From positions 1 to 64,000 of the forward strand of contig NZ_PGSG01000104.1 of NCBI RefSeq assembly GCF_002843305.1: a stretch of DNA of 64,000 nucleotides. The letters run 5' to 3'. The notes under the pieces were generated by a model. It made no database searches. It had not been told where the DNA came from and saw only the letters and a program-made list of their open reading frames with translations. The translations under genes were made by a program, and so were the position numbers. Within the stretch, counting starts at the first letter, position 1. Every line of letters starts with the position of its first letter. Positions 8,450 through 17,457 of the stretch are shown here, one piece after another. This DNA is from Streptomyces barkulensis. Its GTDB lineage: Bacteria > Actinomycetota > Actinomycetes > Streptomycetales > Streptomycetaceae.

Positions 8450-10234
8450 GTGGACAGAAGACGTTTCATCCAGGCGAGCTCGCTGACCGGGGGCGCGCTG
8501 CTCCTGTCCGGGCCCGGTACGGCGCCGCCCGCCGCCGCCCGGGAGGCCGCCGCACTGCCGCCCCTCGACGACCCTCTCTACCGCGAACCGGTCGCCGACC
8601 CCGCCGCCGTCCCCCGGTTCACCGACCCGCTGCCCCGCCCGTCACGCGTCGACGCGCTGGGCGGAGGCGACCGGACCTTCGTGATGGGCCCGGCGCGCCA
8701 GGACCTCCTGGGCGGCGGGCTGGGTCTGACCACACCGGTGTGGGGCTTCGGGGCGCGCGGGCGCCACGGCGGCGGCCTCGCCTCCGGGGGCCCGGCGCAG
8801 GTGTCCTACCCCGGCCCCACCATCGTGGCCCACCGGGACCGGCCCGTACGGGTGCACTGGATCAACGACCTGCCCCACCGGCACCTGCTGCCGGTGGACA
8901 CCACGGTCCACTGGGCCTTCGCCGGCACCGGCCGCACCATCGAGCGCGACGGCGTACCGGCCGTGGTGCACCTGCACGGCGGGCACACCGATCCGGACAG
9001 CGACGGCCACCCCGACGCCTGGTACACCCCCGGCGGCGCCGTCGGACCGCGCTTCGACGGCACGCGGTTCCACTACGACAACAGCCAGGAGGCCGCCACC
9101 CTCTGGTACCACGACCACACCCTCGGCATCACCCGGCTCAACGTCTACGCCGGGCTGGCCGGCTTCTACCTCCTGCGCGACTCGCACGAGCTCTCGCTCA
9201 TCGAGGACCACCGGCTGCCCTGCGGGCCGTACGAGCTGGAACTGGTGGTCCAGGACCGCATGTTCCACCCGGACGGGCGGCTGGCCTACCCGGACGTCCC
9301 CGCCGACTCGCCCGACTGGCCGGGCGGGCCCTCGGTGCGGCCCGAGTTCTTCGGGCAGGTGATCCTGGTCAACGGCAAGGCGTGGCCGTATCTGGACGTG
9401 GAGCCGCGCCAGTACCGGCTGCGGCTGCTCAACGGGTCGAACTCGCGCTTCTACCGGCTGTCGGCCGGCGGAGGGTGGCCGTTCCCCGTCACCCTGATCG
9501 GGACCGAGCTCGGCTTCCTCCACCGGCCGCTGCCGCTGGACGGGCCGCTGGTGATCGCCCCCGGCGAGCGGGTGGACCTGGTCGTCGACTTCCGGGGGCT
9601 GGAGGGCGAGGTCCACACCCTGACCAACGACGCGCCCACGCCCTTCCCCTACGGCGACCCCGTGGCCCCGCCCGCCGACCAGGTGATGCGGTTCCGGGTG
9701 AACCGGCCCCGCGACGAGCGGGTCCCCGAGCCCCGGCTGCCGCGGACGCTGCGCCGCGCCCCCTTCCGGATCTCCAGGCCCCCGGCCCGGACCCGCCGGC
9801 TGCTGCTGTCCGAGGGCACCGACGAGTTCGGCAGGCTGAAGCCGCTGCTGGGCACCGTGGAGCGGGGTCCGCTGGAGTGGTCCGAACCGGTCACCGAGGA
9901 TCCCGGGCTGCACACCGCCGAGATCTGGGAGGTCTTCAACGCCACGCCCGACACACACCCCATCCATCTGCATCTGGTGCGGTTCCAGGTGCTGGACCGG
10001 GCGCCGTTCACCGCCGACCGGGATCCGCAGACCGGGGCGCTGTCCGACATCGAGATCGGGCGACCGCAGCGGCCGGACGCCACCGAGCTGGGGCCGAAGG
10101 ACAGCGTGTCGGCTCCGCCCGGCCAGGTCACCCGGATCAAGGCGTTCTTCGACAGGCGCGGCCTGTACGTCTGGCACTGCCACATCCTCGAGCACGAGGA
10201 CCACGAGATGATGCGGAACTACCGGGTCCGCTGA
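8450..10234 (+). CDS. Tat-exported multicopper oxidase (CotA/phenoxazinone-synthase-like)
   Basis: Copper oxidase coupling one-electron oxidation of phenols, o-aminophenols or bilirubin-like substrates to reduction of O2 to water. 594 residues from GTG 8450 (GAGGGA upstream; ATG 8402 is an in-frame alternative). Tat signal RRRFIQASSLTGGALLL, then three cupredoxin domains. All four copper motifs are seen: VHLHGGHTD, WYHDHTLG, HPIHLHLVRF and HCHILEHEDHEMM, where the T1 axial ligand is a Met. Length and the long DPLPRPSRVDAL-type N-terminus fit CotA/PhsA rather than the small two-domain laccase of Streptomyces. Substrate unknown. Confidence 0.9.
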   Translation: MDRRRFIQASSLTGGALLLSGPGTAPPAAAREAAALPPLDDPLYREPVADPAAVPRFTDPLPRPSRVDALGGGDRTFVMGPARQDLLGGGLGLTTPVWGFGARGRHGGGLASGGPAQVSYPGPTIVAHRDRPVRVHWINDLPHRHLLPVDTTVHWAFAGTGRTIERDGVPAVVHLHGGHTDPDSDGHPDAWYTPGGAVGPRFDGTRFHYDNSQEAATLWYHDHTLGITRLNVYAGLAGFYLLRDSHELSLIEDHRLPCGPYELELVVQDRMFHPDGRLAYPDVPADSPDWPGGPSVRPEFFGQVILVNGKAWPYLDVEPRQYRLRLLNGSNSRFYRLSAGGGWPFPVTLIGTELGFLHRPLPLDGPLVIAPGERVDLVVDFRGLEGEVHTLTNDAPTPFPYGDPVAPPADQVMRFRVNRPRDERVPEPRLPRTLRRAPFRISRPPARTRRLLLSEGTDEFGRLKPLLGTVERGPLEWSEPVTEDPGLHTAEIWEVFNATPDTHPIHLHLVRFQVLDRAPFTADRDPQTGALSDIEIGRPQRPDATELGPKDSVSAPPGQVTRIKAFFDRRGLYVWHCHILEHEDHEMMRNYRVR

Positions 10235-10242
10235 ACCGCGAA

Positions 10243-10289
10243 GCGGTACGGGAGGGCCCTCCGAAACCCGGAGGGCCCTCCCGTACCGC
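10243..10289. terminator. Strong bidirectional terminator
   Basis: Perfect 21-bp stem (10243-10263 with 10269-10289) and a 5-base loop, between the convergent oxidase and flavin reductase genes. The longest perfect hairpin I found in the window. Confidence 0.85.
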
Positions 10290-10304
10290 GCCCGCGCGGT
10301 ACGG

Positions 10305-10865
10305 TCAGGCGGCGGACGGCGCGGCGGCGGCCGAGACCCTGCCGAGGACCTCGACGAGCTGCCCGGCGATCTCGGCGTCGTCGGCCGGGTGGGCCTCGGC
10401 GAAGCGCACGACCGAGTTGGGGATGGAGAGCTTCACGTCCTCCAGCACGGTGGCGCCCGCGATCCCCGCGGCCTTGCGGGTCTCGTCCTGCGCCCACACG
10501 CCGCCGTACTGCCCGAAGGCGGTGCCGACGACGGCCACCGGCTTGCCGGACAGGGCGCCGGCGCCGTAGGGGCGGGAGAGCCAGTCGATCGCGTTCTTCA
10601 GCACGGCCGGGATGGTGCCGTTGTACTCGGGCGAGAACAGCAGGAAGGCGTCGGCTCCACCGGCCACCTCGCGCAGCCGCGCGGCCTCGGCGGGCACGGA
10701 GCCCTCGACGTCGACGTCCTCGTTGTAGAAGGGCAGGTCGCCCAGGCCCTCGTGGACGGCGATCTCGACGCCCTCGGGGGCGTGCTTCACGGCCGCCTCG
10801 GCGAGCTGGCGGTTGTGCGAGCCGGAGCGGAGGCTGCCGACGAGGGCGAGGATGCGGACGGACAT
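10305..10865 (-). CDS. NAD(P)H-dependent FMN reductase
   Basis: Flavodoxin-like reductase that reduces FMN or small quinone/azo substrates. 186 residues: FMN-phosphate loop GSLRSGSHNRQLA (10-22) and the isoalloxazine motif SPEYNGTIPAVLKNAIDWLSRP (start about 78), both hallmarks of the ArsH/SsuE-like family. ATG at 10865 with AGGAG upstream. Divergent from a TetR gene with two identical operator-like palindromes between them, so it is very likely repressed by that regulator and induced by a compound such as a quinone. Ends at a strong terminator. Confidence 0.92.
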   Translation of the reverse strand: MSVRILALVGSLRSGSHNRQLAEAAVKHAPEGVEIAVHEGLGDLPFYNEDVDVEGSVPAEAARLREVAGGADAFLLFSPEYNGTIPAVLKNAIDWLSRPYGAGALSGKPVAVVGTAFGQYGGVWAQDETRKAAGIAGATVLEDVKLSIPNSVVRFAEAHPADDAEIAGQLVEVLGRVSAAAAPSAA

Positions 10866-10903
10866 GGCGTCTCCTGTGGGGATCGGGAGGGGTGGGGCGG
10901 TAA

Positions 10904-10919
10904 GCGGACCGTGGTCCGC
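10904..10919. promoter_or_regulatory. TetR-type operator, copy 1
   Basis: 16-bp palindrome GCGGACCGTGGTCCGC, 38 bases before the reductase start. Its core GGACCGTGGTCC recurs at 10941-10952, with centres 35 bases apart. Confidence 0.75.
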
Positions 10920-10940
10920 ATACTTTCTAGCACGCTAACC

Positions 10941-10952
10941 GGACCGTGGTCC
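10941..10952. promoter_or_regulatory. TetR-type operator, copy 2
   Basis: Exact second copy of GGACCGTGGTCC, 33 bases before the TetR start codon. A further small palindrome, TAGCACGCTA, lies between the two copies (10928-10937). One repressor probably controls both divergent genes. Confidence 0.75.
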
Positions 10953-10984
10953 ATTTTCTTCCCCCGGGGGGTACGCTGAGTTCT

Positions 10985-11659
10985 GTGACTCCGATCGCGC
11001 CGCCCGACGACGAACAGGGCCACCCCGGGCAGACAGCCGAGCAGGCGGCCGGGCAGGCGGCCGGCCAGCCGCTGCTGCCGCTGGCCGGCCAGACGCCTCC
11101 CATGCGCGCGGACGCGGCCCGCAACCGGACCCGTCTGCTGGAGGCCGCCGCCCGGCTGGTGGCCGAGCGGGGCCCCGAGCATCTGACCATGGAGGCCGTC
11201 GCGGCGGCCGCCTCCGTCGGCAAGGGGACCGTCTTCCGGCGCTTCGGCGACCGGGGCGGCCTGCTCATGGCCCTCCTGGACCACTCCGAGCGTCTCTACC
11301 AGGAGTCCTTCCTCACCGGCCCCCCGCCGCTGGGGCCCGGGGCGCCCCCCGTGCGGCGGCTGGAGGAGTTCGGCCTCGCCACGCTCAGGCACCTGGCCGC
11401 CCACCGGGCCCTGCTGCTGGCCGCCGAACCGGAGGCGTGCAGGCGCTTCGAGCCCCCGCCCCGCCGTCTGGTCCTCACCCACCTCACCACGCTGCTGCGC
11501 GAGGCCGGCGCCGGCGGCGACGCCGAGCTGCTGGCCCACACCCTGGCGAGCCATCTGGACGTCGCGCTGCTGCACCACCTCACCCAGCGGCGCGGCATGC
11601 CGCTGGAGCGTCTGGAGGCCGGCTGGCTCGACCTGGTCGCCCGTATCACCCGCACCTGA
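10985..11659 (+). CDS. TetR/AcrR-family repressor
   Basis: DNA-binding repressor, 224 residues from GTG 10985. I prefer this start because in-frame GTG triplets further upstream fall inside the operator palindrome. A Gln/Ala/Pro-rich tail of about 40 residues precedes the HTH domain: RNRTRLLEAAARLVAERG, then LTMEAVAAAASVGKGTVFRRFG, the TetR recognition helix. The C-terminal ligand domain shows no known signature. Divergent from the FMN reductase, with twin operators in the shared promoter, so autoregulation plus reductase control is the expected wiring. Confidence 0.9.
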   Translation: MTPIAPPDDEQGHPGQTAEQAAGQAAGQPLLPLAGQTPPMRADAARNRTRLLEAAARLVAERGPEHLTMEAVAAAASVGKGTVFRRFGDRGGLLMALLDHSERLYQESFLTGPPPLGPGAPPVRRLEEFGLATLRHLAAHRALLLAAEPEACRRFEPPPRRLVLTHLTTLLREAGAGGDAELLAHTLASHLDVALLHHLTQRRGMPLERLEAGWLDLVARITRT

Positions 11660-11704
11660 GCCGCCGGGCCGGCCCGCACCTCCCTGCTCGTGCAGGCAGC
11701 GGGC

Positions 11705-12337
11705 TCAGTGGCCCCGGTCGATCCACTCCTGGAGGTGGGGCGCCTCGGCGCCGATGGTGGTGGACTCGCCGTGGCCGGTGCGCACCACCGTCTCCGGCGG
11801 CAGGGTGAGCAGCCTGTCGCGGATGGAGTCGATGATGGTCGGGAAGTGCGAGAAGGACCGCCCCGTGGCTCCGGGGCCGCCGGCGAAGAGGGTGTCGCCG
11901 GTGAAGACCGTGCCCAGCGCCGGGGCGTACAGGCAGACCGCGCCGGGCGCGTGGCCGGGGGTGTGCAGCACCGTCAGCCCGGTTCCGGCGACGGTGAGCG
12001 TCTGCCCGTCGGCCAGCTCCCCGTCCGGCGCCCGGCCGGGGTGGGTCAGGTCCCACAGCGGCCGGTCGTCGGGGTGGAGGAGGACGGGCGCGCCGGTGGC
12101 CTCGGCCAGGGCCGGAGCGGCGCCGATGTGGTCGTCGTGGGCGTGGGTGCACACGACGGCGGTCAGCCGCCGCCCGCCCAGCGCGCGGGCGATGGCGTCG
12201 GCGTCGTGGGCGGCGTCGACGACCAGCGCCTCGTCCTCGTCGCCGACGATCCAGACGTTGTTGTCCACCTCCCAGGTGCCGCCGTCCAGGGAGAAGGTGC
12301 CGGAGGTGGTCAGATGGTCGACACGTACGGTGCTCAC
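11705..12337 (-). CDS. MBL-fold hydrolase, probable mycothiol-thioester hydrolase
   Basis: Glyoxalase II-like metallo-beta-lactamase fold protein, 210 residues. Binuclear metal motif THAHDDH (64-70), then HTPGHAPG and [12 protein letters not shown], with a final GHG, completing the metal set. Its GTG start overlaps the stop of the mycothiol formaldehyde dehydrogenase by four bases (GTGA), so the two are translationally coupled. That coupling suggests it hydrolyses the S-formyl-mycothiol product, the second step of formaldehyde detoxification. Family firm; substrate inferred from context. Confidence 0.9.
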   Translation of the reverse strand: MSTVRVDHLTTSGTFSLDGGTWEVDNNVWIVGDEDEALVVDAAHDADAIARALGGRRLTAVVCTHAHDDHIGAAPALAEATGAPVLLHPDDRPLWDLTHPGRAPDGELADGQTLTVAGTGLTVLHTPGHAPGAVCLYAPALGTVFTGDTLFAGGPGATGRSFSHFPTIIDSIRDRLLTLPPETVVRTGHGESTTIGAEAPHLQEWIDRGH

Positions 12338-13419
12338 AGGGACACCACCGAGCGCAGCACGTCGCCGGCCACCATGCGGTCGAACGACTCCTCCACCCCG
12401 TCCAGCGTGATGGTCTCGCTGACGAACGCCCCCAGGTCCAGCCGGCCCTGGAGGTAGAGGTCGATGAGCATGGGGAAGTCGCGGGAGGGCAGGCAGTCGC
12501 CGTACCAGGAGGACTTCAGCGCCCCGCCGCGGCCGAAGACGTCCAGCAGCGGCAGCTCCAGCCTCATCTCGGGGGTGGGCACCCCCACCAGCACCACCGT
12601 CCCGGCCAGGTCCCGGGCGTAGAAGGCCTGCCGGTAGGTCTCGGGGACGCCGACGGCGTCGATGACCACGTCCGCGCCGAACCCTCCGGTCAGCTCCCGC
12701 ACCGCCTCCACCGGGTCACTTCCGCGGGAGTCGACGGTGTGGGTGGCGCCCAGCTTCCGGGCGGTGGCCAGCTTGCGGTCGTCGATGTCGACGGCGATGA
12801 CCCGCGAGGCCCCGGCCAGGTTGGCGCCCATCACCGCCGCTCCGCCCACCCCGCCGCAGCCGATGACGGCCACGCTGTCGCCGCGCTGGACGTTCCCGGT
12901 GTTCAGCGCGGCGCCGAGGCCGGCCATCACACCGCAGCCCAGCAGGCCTGCGACGGCCGGCGACGCGGCCGGGTCGACCTTGGTGCACTGCCCGGCGTGG
13001 ACCAGGGTCTTGTCCGCGAACGCCCCGATACCCAGTGCGGCGGTCAGCTCGGTGCCGTCCTCCAGCGTCATCTTCTGCGCGGCGTTGTGGGTGGCGAAGC
13101 AGTACCAGGGCCGCCCGCGGCGGCAGGCACGGCACTGCCCGCACACCGCCCGCCAGTTCAGGACCACGAAGTCGCCGGGTTCCACCTCGGTCACGCCCTC
13201 GCCGACCGACTCCACCACGCCCGCGGCCTCGTGCCCCAGCATGAACGGGAAGTCGTCGGAGATGCCGCCCTGGCGGTAGTGCAGATCGGTGTGGCACACC
13301 CCGCACGCCTGCACCTTCACCACCGCCTCGCCGGGGCCGGGGTCGGGCACCACGACCGTCTCGACGGTGACCGGCTCGTTCTTCCGCCGGGCGATGACCG
13401 CCCGCACCTTCTGTGACAC
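12334..13419 (-). CDS. mscR: S-(hydroxymethyl)mycothiol dehydrogenase
   Basis: Class III-type zinc alcohol dehydrogenase that oxidises the spontaneous formaldehyde-mycothiol adduct with NAD, and in relatives also reduces S-nitrosomycothiol. 361 residues from GTG 13419, with AGGAGAGG upstream; the open frame further upstream is not coding. Catalytic zinc: CGVCHTD and GHEAAG. Structural zinc: the four Cys of [18 protein letters not shown] loop: [10 protein letters not shown]. First gene of a two-gene detoxification operon, divergent from a PrmC-like methyltransferase. Consistent with a mycothiol-using actinomycete. Confidence 0.92.
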   Translation of the reverse strand: MSQKVRAVIARRKNEPVTVETVVVPDPGPGEAVVKVQACGVCHTDLHYRQGGISDDFPFMLGHEAAGVVESVGEGVTEVEPGDFVVLNWRAVCGQCRACRRGRPWYCFATHNAAQKMTLEDGTELTAALGIGAFADKTLVHAGQCTKVDPAASPAVAGLLGCGVMAGLGAALNTGNVQRGDSVAVIGCGGVGGAAVMGANLAGASRVIAVDIDDRKLATARKLGATHTVDSRGSDPVEAVRELTGGFGADVVIDAVGVPETYRQAFYARDLAGTVVLVGVPTPEMRLELPLLDVFGRGGALKSSWYGDCLPSRDFPMLIDLYLQGRLDLGAFVSETITLDGVEESFDRMVAGDVLRSVVSL

Positions 13420-13772
13420 GTCTTCGCAGCCTCTCCTGTGTTCCAGCGTCCTGGGCCCGTCTCGGCGGCGGGCCCCAGGTCCATCGCTACCCGAACCTCC
13501 CCCGCCGACCCACCGACCCGCCGCACGTCCCGCGACGGATCCGCGGGCGGGCCACACGGGCGGGCCCCCGGGCGGGCCCCGGGCAGAAGCCGCTCCCTGG
13601 GGCCGACCGCGGTGCTGTAGGGTTGCCGCTCCGCGACGCGGTGCGACGCGAGGGGGGTGGGACCGGTCGACGCCAGGTCAGGCAGGGCTCTCTCGTCCCC
13701 CGGTCCCGCGAAGGCGCCGGGGACCGGCGCGGGTGACCGCGAGAGCACCCTTCGGCATCCCGAAAGGCTCTC
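13420..13772. other. Divergent intergenic region with RBS-masking hairpin
   Basis: 353 bases without a gene. A TAGGGT -10-like box lies at about 13616-13621. The last 32 bases (13741-13772) fold into a hairpin whose 3' arm contains the GAAAGG ribosome site and abuts the ATG at 13773: GAGAG pairs with CTCTC, and CCTT-CGG pairs with CCG-AAGG across small bulges. Confidence 0.55.
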
Positions 13773-14606
13773 ATGTCTCATCCCACTCCCTTCCCCGCTT
13801 CTTCCATCACCTCCGCCCTGCCCGCCGTCGCCGCCCGGCTGCGGGCCGCGGGCTGTGTCTTCGCCGAGGACGAGGCGCGGCTGATGCTGTCCGCCGCCCG
13901 TGCCCCCGATGAGCTCGCCGCCATGGTGGAGCGCCGGGCGGGCGGTCTGCCGCTCGAACACGTGCTGGGCTGGGCGGAGTTCCGCGGCCTGCGCATCGCG
14001 GTGGAGCCCGGGGTCTTCGTGCCCCGCCGCCGTACCGAGTTCCTCGCCCGGCGGGCCGCGGCGCTCGCCGGGCGCCGGCGCGGCGCCGTCGTACTCGATC
14101 TGTGCTGCGGTTCGGGCGCGGTGGGCGCCGCGGTGGCGGCGGCCGTGGAGGGGGTGGAGCTCCACGCCGCCGACGTCGACCCGGCCGCGGTGCGCTGCGC
14201 GCGCCGCAATCTCGCCCCCGCCGGGGGCCGGGTGTACGAGGGCGATCTGTACGCCCCGCTGCCCGCGTCGCTGCGCGGCCGCGTCGACGTGCTGGTCGCC
14301 AACGCGCCCTACGTCCCCACCGGTGAGATGGGGCTGCTGCCCGCGGAGGCCCGCGAGCACGAGCCGCCGGTGGCGCTCGACGGCGGGCCGGACGGGCTGG
14401 GCGTCCAGCGGCGGGTGGTCGAGGAGGCGCCGCGGTGGCTGGCGCCGGACGGACGTCTGCTGGTGGAGACGGGCGGGCACCAGGCGCCGCGGACGGCGCA
14501 GGCCGTCGCCCGGGCCGGTCTGGTGCCGGAGACGGTCGTCTGCGAGGAGCTGTACGCCACCGTCGTCCTCGGCTCCCCGGCCGGCGACGGGCTGCGGCAG
14601 AGCTGA
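13773..14606 (+). CDS. PrmC/HemK-like methyltransferase paralogue
   Basis: SAM-dependent methyltransferase, 277 residues, with the PrmC layout: an N-terminal helical domain (PLEHVLGWAEFRGL, equivalent to the family P-Q-Y-I-x-G-x-x-x-F block), SAM motif I VLDLCCGSGAVGAAV and acidic motif II AADVDPAAV. The active-site tetrapeptide reads NAPY, not the N-P-P-Y that binds the target glutamine amide. True PrmC methylates release factors; this copy is likely a paralogue with altered or weaker activity, and the housekeeping gene should lie elsewhere. Translation may be limited by the hairpin that covers its ribosome site. Confidence 0.82.
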   Translation: MSHPTPFPASSITSALPAVAARLRAAGCVFAEDEARLMLSAARAPDELAAMVERRAGGLPLEHVLGWAEFRGLRIAVEPGVFVPRRRTEFLARRAAALAGRRRGAVVLDLCCGSGAVGAAVAAAVEGVELHAADVDPAAVRCARRNLAPAGGRVYEGDLYAPLPASLRGRVDVLVANAPYVPTGEMGLLPAEAREHEPPVALDGGPDGLGVQRRVVEEAPRWLAPDGRLLVETGGHQAPRTAQAVARAGLVPETVVCEELYATVVLGSPAGDGLRQS

Positions 14607-14636
14607 CGACGGAACTGACGGGGAGACTGACGGCGG

Positions 14637-14671
14637 AGGGCCGGGGCGCCCGGTGCGGGCGCCCCGGCCCT
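14637..14671. terminator. Bidirectional terminator, methyltransferase / GH9
   Basis: Perfect 14-bp stem (14637-14650 with 14658-14671) and a 7-base loop, between convergent genes. Confidence 0.75.
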
Positions 14672-14706
14672 CCGGTCGGGTGGCGTGCGGCCGAAGGTGC
14701 GTCAGG

Positions 14707-17370
14707 TCACTTGACCGTGCACGCCTTCCCGTTCAGGGAGACGGCGTCCGGGTCGGCCGCCTGGCCGCCGGAGGTTCCGTTGAAGCCGAAGCTCACGGAG
14801 CCATTCGCCGGGATGGTGCTGTTCCACTGCGCCGGCTTGGCGACGACGTCCCGTCCGGTCTGGACGACCTGGGCGTTCCACGCCTGGGTGATCCTCTGGT
14901 CGTCGGCGAAGGACCAGGTCAGCTCCCAGCCGCTGAGCGTGTCGGTGCCGGTGTTCTTCACCGTCACGTTGCTGTTGAAGCCGCCGTTCCACCGGTTGGA
15001 TGAGTAGGTGACCTCGCAGGAGGGCGTCTCGCCCGGGTCCTCGCCCGGGTCCTCGCCGCCGTCGCCGCCCTGGCCGAGGTCGTCGAGGTAGGAGGCCACC
15101 CAGGCCAGCGGGGCGTTCCAGTTGATGGTGATCTCGTTGGTGGCCCAGGACTCGATGTGGTCGATGTAGCACATCGCCGGGGCGCAGCCCTGGAGCTTGT
15201 CCTGGGCGATCGGGTCCTGGATCTCGACGTTCGGGCCGCCCGCGACGGAGCCGGGCGCCGGGTTGGGCAGGTCCGGGTCGAGCTGGTTGGCCCAGAACCG
15301 GTGGTGCTGGTTGCGCGAGTCGCGCTCGCCGTAGCCGGTGACGTAGGACTGGTTGAGCGGGTTGCGGCCCAGCAGGTAGTCCATGCCGCGCAGCACCGCG
15401 TCGCGGTAGGCGGCTTCGCCGGTCAGGTCGTGCGCGGTGGCCAGGACCACCATGTTGTTGAGGACCTGGCTGTTGGAGCCCCACACGTAGTGGTTGTCCT
15501 GCGGGGCGTAGGGCACGCCGTAGGCGGCGCCGCGGGAGTCGGCGGCGTAGCCGTCGGCGGCCTCGGTGACCATGGCGCGTACGCCCTGGAGCTGGGCGTC
15601 GGTCATCTCGTTGGGCACGGTGGCCAGGCTGAGCGCGCCCAGGCCGGCGGTGGCCCCCCAGGACATGCCGCCGCGCGGGAAGACGGCGTCGGTGTCACCG
15701 TGCAGCGGGGAGTCCATGACCTCCTGACGGTAGGTCTCGTTGCCGGTGGTGACGAAGAGTTCGGCCGCGGCCCAGTAGAACTCGTCGGTCACGTCGTCGT
15801 CGCTGTAGGCGCCGCCGCCGGTGCCGTCGTTCGGGTCGGCGAGCATGTCCGGGTGCGCCTTGGCGGCGGTCCAGGCGGTCTCGGCGGCGTCCAGGCACCG
15901 CGCGGCGAAGTCCGCGTCGTAGGGCTCGAACAGGCGGGCGCACTGGGCGGCGGTGGCGGCCACGTTGAGGGTGGCGGCGGTGGACGGCGCGTGCAGCTCG
16001 CGCGGCTGCGGGTCCTGGTGCGGCAGCAGCGGCAGTCCGGTCCACTCCCTGTCGTGGATCTTGTGGTGCGCCATGCCGGCGAGTTCCTCGCCGGCGGGCA
16101 CCATCATCCGCATCAGGAAGTCCATCTGCCAGCGGGCCTCGTCCAGTACGTCCGGGACGCCGTTGCCGCGCTCGGGGACGCGGAGCTTCCCGTCGCCGAG
16201 CGCGGCGCCGTCGGCGCCCTCGGCGGTGAGGGTGCGCTCGTAGTTGGACATCACCTGGGCGACGGAGATGCCGCCGTTGACGACGTACTTGCCGTGGTCA
16301 CCGGCGTCGTACCAGCCGCCGGAGACGTCCAGGGTGTAGTCGCACAGGCCCTCCTGGCACGGGACCTCGGTGTCGCCCTGGTTGGGCGCGGCGCCGACGT
16401 GTCCGGCGGGACGGGCGTACTCCTCGCCCACCAGGTCGGCGTCGATCTCGATGCCGCTGCGGTTGTGGTAGAAGTACGCCAGCGCGTCCGAGCGCAGCTG
16501 CGAGTACAGGTCGTCGCCGATGTCGAAGGGCTCGCTGGTCTCGCCGTCGACGGTGACGGTGTAGCCCTCGCCCGCCTCGGTGAAGTCACCGAAGTCGAAG
16601 GTGTGGACGTTCTGGCGCGAGGTGGGGTCGACGCCGGCGGGGGTGGTGGTGCCGGAGGCCTTCTCGGTGCCGTCGGCGTCCTTGAGCGTCCAGGTCAGGG
16701 CCGAGGTCTTGTCGGTGACGAAGGTGCCGTTCTTGGGCCCCTCGGTGAGATAGCCGACCTGGTTGACGCGCACCGGCGAGCCGGTGTCGGGCTCGTAGAC
16801 GGGCGGCTCGGCGCCGCCGGTGAGCGAGACGTCGTCCACGCAGAAGGTGTACGCCTGCTCGCTGCCGCCGATCTGGAAGGCGAGCTGGGCGGCCTCGTGG
16901 TCGGCGCCCGCGGTGAAGACGTGGGTGAAGGTCTTCGCCTCCGCGCCGACCTGGTCGGCCGAGGCGTGCTCGGTGGTCCAGGGTTCGGCGGCCATCTGGA
17001 CGTTGGTGCGGACGGTGATCGGCTCGGTGGCGCTGGCGGTGAAGCTCAGCTCGTAGCCCTCTCCCGCGGCGAGCGGAAGGTCGTTCTGCCCGACGATGGC
17101 GTCCCAGGGGTTCTCCGTGCCGGCGGGCACCTCGGCGCACAGCCGGCCGTCGACGACCTCGCCGGGGCTGTTCTCCGTCCACCACCAGCCGGTGGTGCCG
17201 TTGGAGAAGTCGCCGTTGGTGATCAGTTCGGGCCCGTCCGCGGCCGCGAGGGCGGGGGCGGTCAGGGCGCCGGCCAGCAGTCCGGCGGCGGCCACGGCGC
17301 CCAGCAGGCGGCGCCTGCCGCGGCGCGGGCGGCCCGTCGCCCGGGGCTGAGGGGGCGGATGAGGTGTCAC
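14707..17370 (-). CDS. Secreted multidomain GH9 cellulase
   Basis: Extracellular endo/exo-acting beta-1,4-glucanase. 887 residues from GTG 17370 (GGAAGGA seven bases upstream); the open frame continues far upstream but that part overprints the FAD gene. Order: signal peptide to about 45; CBM4/9-like module beginning ELITNGDFSNGTTGWW; CelD_N immunoglobulin domain (PVRVNQVGYLTEG); GH9 catalytic domain with WYDAGDHGKYV (aspartate base) and EITINWNAPLAW (acid glutamate); acidic linker; C-terminal CBM2 bounded by two Cys. A perfect CebR box lies 74 bases upstream. It probably acts together with the GH12 enzyme. Confidence 0.95.
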   Translation of the reverse strand: MTPHPPPQPRATGRPRRGRRRLLGAVAAAGLLAGALTAPALAAADGPELITNGDFSNGTTGWWWTENSPGEVVDGRLCAEVPAGTENPWDAIVGQNDLPLAAGEGYELSFTASATEPITVRTNVQMAAEPWTTEHASADQVGAEAKTFTHVFTAGADHEAAQLAFQIGGSEQAYTFCVDDVSLTGGAEPPVYEPDTGSPVRVNQVGYLTEGPKNGTFVTDKTSALTWTLKDADGTEKASGTTTPAGVDPTSRQNVHTFDFGDFTEAGEGYTVTVDGETSEPFDIGDDLYSQLRSDALAYFYHNRSGIEIDADLVGEEYARPAGHVGAAPNQGDTEVPCQEGLCDYTLDVSGGWYDAGDHGKYVVNGGISVAQVMSNYERTLTAEGADGAALGDGKLRVPERGNGVPDVLDEARWQMDFLMRMMVPAGEELAGMAHHKIHDREWTGLPLLPHQDPQPRELHAPSTAATLNVAATAAQCARLFEPYDADFAARCLDAAETAWTAAKAHPDMLADPNDGTGGGAYSDDDVTDEFYWAAAELFVTTGNETYRQEVMDSPLHGDTDAVFPRGGMSWGATAGLGALSLATVPNEMTDAQLQGVRAMVTEAADGYAADSRGAAYGVPYAPQDNHYVWGSNSQVLNNMVVLATAHDLTGEAAYRDAVLRGMDYLLGRNPLNQSYVTGYGERDSRNQHHRFWANQLDPDLPNPAPGSVAGGPNVEIQDPIAQDKLQGCAPAMCYIDHIESWATNEITINWNAPLAWVASYLDDLGQGGDGGEDPGEDPGETPSCEVTYSSNRWNGGFNSNVTVKNTGTDTLSGWELTWSFADDQRITQAWNAQVVQTGRDVVAKPAQWNSTIPANGSVSFGFNGTSGGQAADPDAVSLNGKACTVK

Positions 17371-17443
17371 AGTTCGGTCCTTCCGGCGTGGGGAAAACGG
17401 ACGGGGCGACGCGACGGCATGACGAGCTGCGCCCCACAACACC

Positions 17444-17457
17444 TGGGAGCGCTCCCA
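17444..17457. promoter_or_regulatory. CebR operator upstream of GH9 gene
   Basis: Second perfect TGGGAGCGCTCCCA palindrome, identical to the one at 5202-5215. Confidence 0.9.

Noticed and set aside
10969-10974. GGGTAC just upstream of the TetR start as a stress promoter
   Set aside because: No GNNT 14-16 bases upstream; the region is better explained by the TetR operators.
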